DNA from: Sulfurospirillum sp. UCH001
GTDB taxonomy: Bacteria; Campylobacterota; Campylobacteria; Campylobacterales; Sulfurospirillaceae
Reading direction: 5' to 3'
DNA: 64,000 nucleotides
Assembly: GCF_001548035.1 (NCBI RefSeq)
Contig: NZ_AP014723.1
Location: forward strand, 744,001-808,000
Shown here: one piece after another, positions 61,778 through 64,000 of the stretch
Layout of the letters: every line of letters begins with the position of its first letter
How positions within the stretch are numbered: position 1 is the stretch's first letter
Translations under genes and position numbers: made by a program
Notes under the pieces: model-generated
The model's input: the letters and a program-made list of their open reading frames with translations, nothing else
What the model was told of the DNA's origin: nothing
Database searches by the model: none

Positions 61778-62121
61778 TCTCTCTCCTTTCTTGAAATTAA
61801 AACATCGATGAGTTTTGCACTAAAAGCAAGGGCTATAAATGTTCCAACAACTAATGAAGTAAGTATGGCAACAAGTTCATTGGTAATCGTATCAACTTGT
61901 GTGATGATGCCTGCGGCGGCTGGAATGATGAAAAGCGGTAAATAGCGCAATAACCAAAAAACAGAGGTGTCGAGTGCATGAAAACTACCTTTTCGAACAA
62001 TCAAAAAGAGTAAAAGTAAGACCATCCCGATGATAGCGCCAGGGACTTTTAGCTCAAAAAGTTTTGTAATGCACTCTCCCACAAATTGGAAAAGTAAAAG
62101 GGTCAATATACCGTGTAACAT
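61774..62121 (-). CDS. lrgA: LrgA/CidA family membrane protein
   Basis: A 115-residue holin-like protein with four membrane segments and the family motif KVPGAIIGMVLLLLFL near residue 25 and LFIIPAAAGI near residue 70. It forms a two-gene unit with lrgB, coupled by an ATGA overlap. No LytSR-type regulator is adjacent, so control of the pair is not evident. Confidence 0.9.
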   Translation of the reverse strand: MLHGILTLLLFQFVGECITKLFELKVPGAIIGMVLLLLFLIVRKGSFHALDTSVFWLLRYLPLFIIPAAAGIITQVDTITNELVAILTSLVVGTFIALAFSAKLIDVLISRKERE

Positions 62122-62163
62122 CTAGATTCCTCATAACAAAATTGCAGAATGATTATACAAAAT

Positions 62164-63489
62164 TTAGTTGCGATGCGTTTTATAGTGATGAATTAATTTT
62201 TCTGGTGAAATACCTATGGCGTAGAGTAAGCTTAAAACACGGTTGCGAAGTGTCGTGTAAAAAATGCCTTCTTTATGCCATCTTCGTGCCGAAGTGAGAA
62301 CTTTTGGTTTTAATAAAGCAACTTTTTCACGATGATGTTTGATGCGCTTCATCATCTCTACATCTTCCATTAAAGGGATGTTTTTATAGCCACGAAGCGT
62401 TTTGAAAAAAGAAGTTTGAAAAAAATGTGCTTGGTCACCATACGGAATATGAGTAATTGATGTGCGAAGATTTGCCATGATCTCAATGCATCGAAGAAAA
62501 AGATGCGTGTCATCAATAGCCAGTGAAAAGGCTCCTGCTTTATGTTTTTCTAACGCCTGTATTATCCATCGATCCCAATGATACGGAAGGCGTGTGTCAG
62601 CATGCAAAAAAAGCAGTACTTCTCCTGATGCTCTTAGCGCTCCTTCATTCATTTGGTTGGCTCTGCCTTTTTTTGCGTAAGTAAGGTGTACATTTTCAAG
62701 TTTCAAACGGTGTACTGTCGTGATCGCATGCGTATCTACTACAATGATTTCATAATTTTGGGCGTATGCCATAGTTCTTAAATGCGCTATAGTATGCAAC
62801 AAGGTCTCATCTTCATGGTACACAGGAATCACCACACTAATGTGAGGTTGTTTCTCTAGTGCTTGTTTGGCAAAATCATACAAAGGAGTGTGAGACGCTG
62901 TGCTTAAGTACGCACGAAGATCTTCTAGCGTATCGATATCACGAAGTAGAGCGCCTTGCGCTACATGGAGATGTGAAAGTTTGAAAAGAGTGTTGGCATA
63001 CACATCTTTTTGGCTATACATGATCCCCTCAAATGCAGCTTTGCAAAAAGTCTCCTTTTTGAAGCCGATAAGATAGTATCCGCCATCGTGTGTTGGACTT
63101 AGGATGGCATCGTTTTGAAGAAGCAAACTAAAGGCTTCTGTAATAATACCTTCATCGATTTCTGGAATATCAGAGCCTATAAGGATAGCGTTTGTATACC
63201 CTTGTTCAAATACTGTTTTGAAGGCATTTTGCATACGCTTACCCAATCCATCACCTGTTTGATAAAAAAGCGTTTTTCCTTCCACGTAAGAGGGCAAAGC
63301 AGTCTTTTCTTCATCATCATAAGCAATGATGACATCACAGTTTTGGGGCATTGTAAGATTTAAAAGCTGTTCGCACATCAAACGGTAGAATGTGGTCGCC
63401 GCTTGAACACCAATGCTGTTTGCAAGGCGTGTTTTGACACGACCAGGCAAGGGTGCTTTCATAAAAACAATCAGTGCATTTTGTCGCAT
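62164..63489 (-). CDS. Fused rSAM/selenodomain-associated transferases 1 and 2
   Basis: A 441-residue protein made of two glycosyltransferase-like domains. Residues 1-195 match the DUF2064/TIGR04282 type (MKAPLPGRVKTRLA, LIGSDIPEI, LSPTHDGGYYLIGF). Residues 210-440 match the TIGR04283-type GT2 domain (ISVVIPVYHEDETLLHTI, KGRANQMNEGA, FLHADTRLP, GDQAHFF, MEDVEM). In most genomes these are separate neighbouring genes, often near radical SAM and selenoprotein-like genes; here they are one chain. Acceptor and donor are unknown. The ATG overlaps the 3' end of the kinase-like gene upstream by 19 bases. Confidence 0.85.
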   Translation of the reverse strand: MRQNALIVFMKAPLPGRVKTRLANSIGVQAATTFYRLMCEQLLNLTMPQNCDVIIAYDDEEKTALPSYVEGKTLFYQTGDGLGKRMQNAFKTVFEQGYTNAILIGSDIPEIDEGIITEAFSLLLQNDAILSPTHDGGYYLIGFKKETFCKAAFEGIMYSQKDVYANTLFKLSHLHVAQGALLRDIDTLEDLRAYLSTASHTPLYDFAKQALEKQPHISVVIPVYHEDETLLHTIAHLRTMAYAQNYEIIVVDTHAITTVHRLKLENVHLTYAKKGRANQMNEGALRASGEVLLFLHADTRLPYHWDRWIIQALEKHKAGAFSLAIDDTHLFLRCIEIMANLRTSITHIPYGDQAHFFQTSFFKTLRGYKNIPLMEDVEMMKRIKHHREKVALLKPKVLTSARRWHKEGIFYTTLRNRVLSLLYAIGISPEKLIHHYKTHRN

Positions 63490-64000
63490 AAATGCTTCTC
63501 AACAAGGCTTATAAAATCTTCTAAACTTTTCATCTCGAAAAAGCGTTCAATCATCTCAATGCTTAGTTGTTCACAGACTTTGTAGGCTTTTTCTTTTGCT
63601 TCCAATGTGGCTATGGCTTCAAGTGGTTTAGCCTTTGCGGGTACAACCAAGCGGCGCGAAAGCTCTGCACCGCAAAAACCAACACTTTGTTGCAAAATGT
63701 GCTCAGGTACAATCGCGATACCTTTTTCAAAAGCTTTCCAGAGTGAGCGGACAATAGGCTGAAACTGAATGGGCTTGCTCTCAAAACAGTTATAAATTTC
63801 ACCAAAAAGAATGTGTGCCAGCAGAGTTCCTATGTCAAATCCTAAAGGGGCGAAAAGGGAAAATTCTGCATCAATAATAGCGAGGCTTTCATTCTTAATC
63901 ATCACGGAGCCTGTGTGCAAATCACCATGAATTAAACACTCTTTCTCTTCTTGGAAGAGCTTAAGAAGGTGTGCGATATTTTGCATAAAGTGTGTACTTT
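63471..64000 (-). CDS. 5-Methylthioribose kinase-like / APH-fold kinase (5' truncated by window)
   Basis: The visible 176 residues are the C-terminal part of an aminoglycoside-phosphotransferase-fold kinase; the frame stays open to the window edge, so the start is outside. The catalytic loop CLIHGDLHTGSVMI and the metal-binding IDAEFSLFAPLGFDIG fit S-methyl-5-thioribose kinase (MtnK) of the methionine salvage pathway, where HGDLHTGS is typical. A related sugar kinase cannot be excluded without the N-terminal lobe. It overlaps the transferase gene by 19 bases, suggesting a common transcript. Confidence 0.75.
   Translation of the reverse strand, partial: STHFMQNIAHLLKLFQEEKECLIHGDLHTGSVMIKNESLAIIDAEFSLFAPLGFDIGTLLAHILFGEIYNCFESKPIQFQPIVRSLWKAFEKGIAIVPEHILQQSVGFCGAELSRRLVVPAKAKPLEAIATLEAKEKAYKVCEQLSIEMIERFFEMKSLEDFISLVEKHLCDKMH

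Noticed and set aside
1-64000. tRNA, rRNA, CRISPR, insertion sequence or prophage
   Set aside because: No T-arm GTTCGA-like cluster with cloverleaf context, no repeated spacers, and no transposase, integrase or phage protein was seen on reading both strands by eye; a tRNAscan or CRISPR search would settle this.

Overview
The window is a densely coding, AT-rich bacterial chromosome segment from a Campylobacterota (epsilonproteobacterial) species, most likely Sulfurospirillum or a close relative. The evidence is gene content and order. Three blocks follow gene orders I remember from Campylobacter jejuni: spoT-tyrS-nitronate monooxygenase-amidase; adk-aspS / nadK-recN-cbrR-tatD-mltD-rlpA-kdsC-lptC-lptA-engB-mrdA; and metG-small Cys protein-fbp-mobB / lipoprotein-slt-yggT-gltX. 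Between and after them is anaerobic-respiration content typical of Sulfurospirillum and Wolinella: a periplasmic methylmenaquinol:fumarate reductase (mfrABE) and an nrfHAIJ nitrite-reduction cluster. No tRNA, rRNA, CRISPR array, insertion sequence or prophage was recognised. No gene-free stretch exceeds 300 bases; the two longest (34012-34248 and 52892-53108) are described below.

Layout. 1-7121: end of a probable spoT, tyrS, a flavin oxidoreductase and a cell-wall amidase on the + strand, converging on cinA-like, adk and aspS on the - strand. 7291-8732: a membrane diguanylate cyclase converging with a lipoprotein gene. 8833-22617: a long + strand housekeeping and envelope series: NAD kinase, RecN, a lactate permease, the CbrR-type REC-REC-GGDEF regulator, TatD, two murein hydrolases (MltD-like, RlpA-like), HisB, KdsC, LptC, LptA, EngB, an ArgA-like acetyltransferase, a small membrane protein and PBP2. 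Many genes overlap by 1-50 bases and several start with GTG or TTG. 22635-34011: mostly - strand: DJ-1 protein, YbeY, an orphan Mur-ligase-like protein, MetRS, a small Cys-rich protein, FBPase, MobB, Slt, YggT, a GluRS paralogue that has lost both catalytic signatures, and a GlnRS fused to a YqeY/GatB-type tail.

34249-43422 looks like one transport and sensing module. On the - strand lie a DASS-family anion symporter, an OmpR-type response regulator, an outer-membrane porin and a secreted alpha/beta hydrolase. Divergent from them on the + strand are a histidine kinase with two periplasmic solute-binding domains, a Cache protein with no output domain, and an NlpC/P60-like protein. A plausible reading is that an anionic nutrient, perhaps freed by the hydrolase, crosses the porin, is imported by the symporter, and is sensed by the kinase/regulator pair.

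43454-49611: a LysR regulator divergent from mfrABE, followed by a second porin closely similar to the first. 49719-60433: a chemoreceptor, a TauE/SafE permease, and the nitrite module: Crp/Fnr regulator, nrfH, nrfA, nrfI (CcsBA haem lyase), nrfJ-like, a second Crp/Fnr regulator, and a membrane protein with two PilJ/NarX-like P-boxes but no kinase or chemotaxis output. A perfect CTTGAC-N4-GTCAAG operator lies about 41.5 bases upstream of the inferred nrfH transcription start. 60490-64000: a small hydrolase, lrgAB, a fused pair of rSAM/selenodomain-associated transferases, and the 3' end of a 5-methylthioribose-kinase-like gene.
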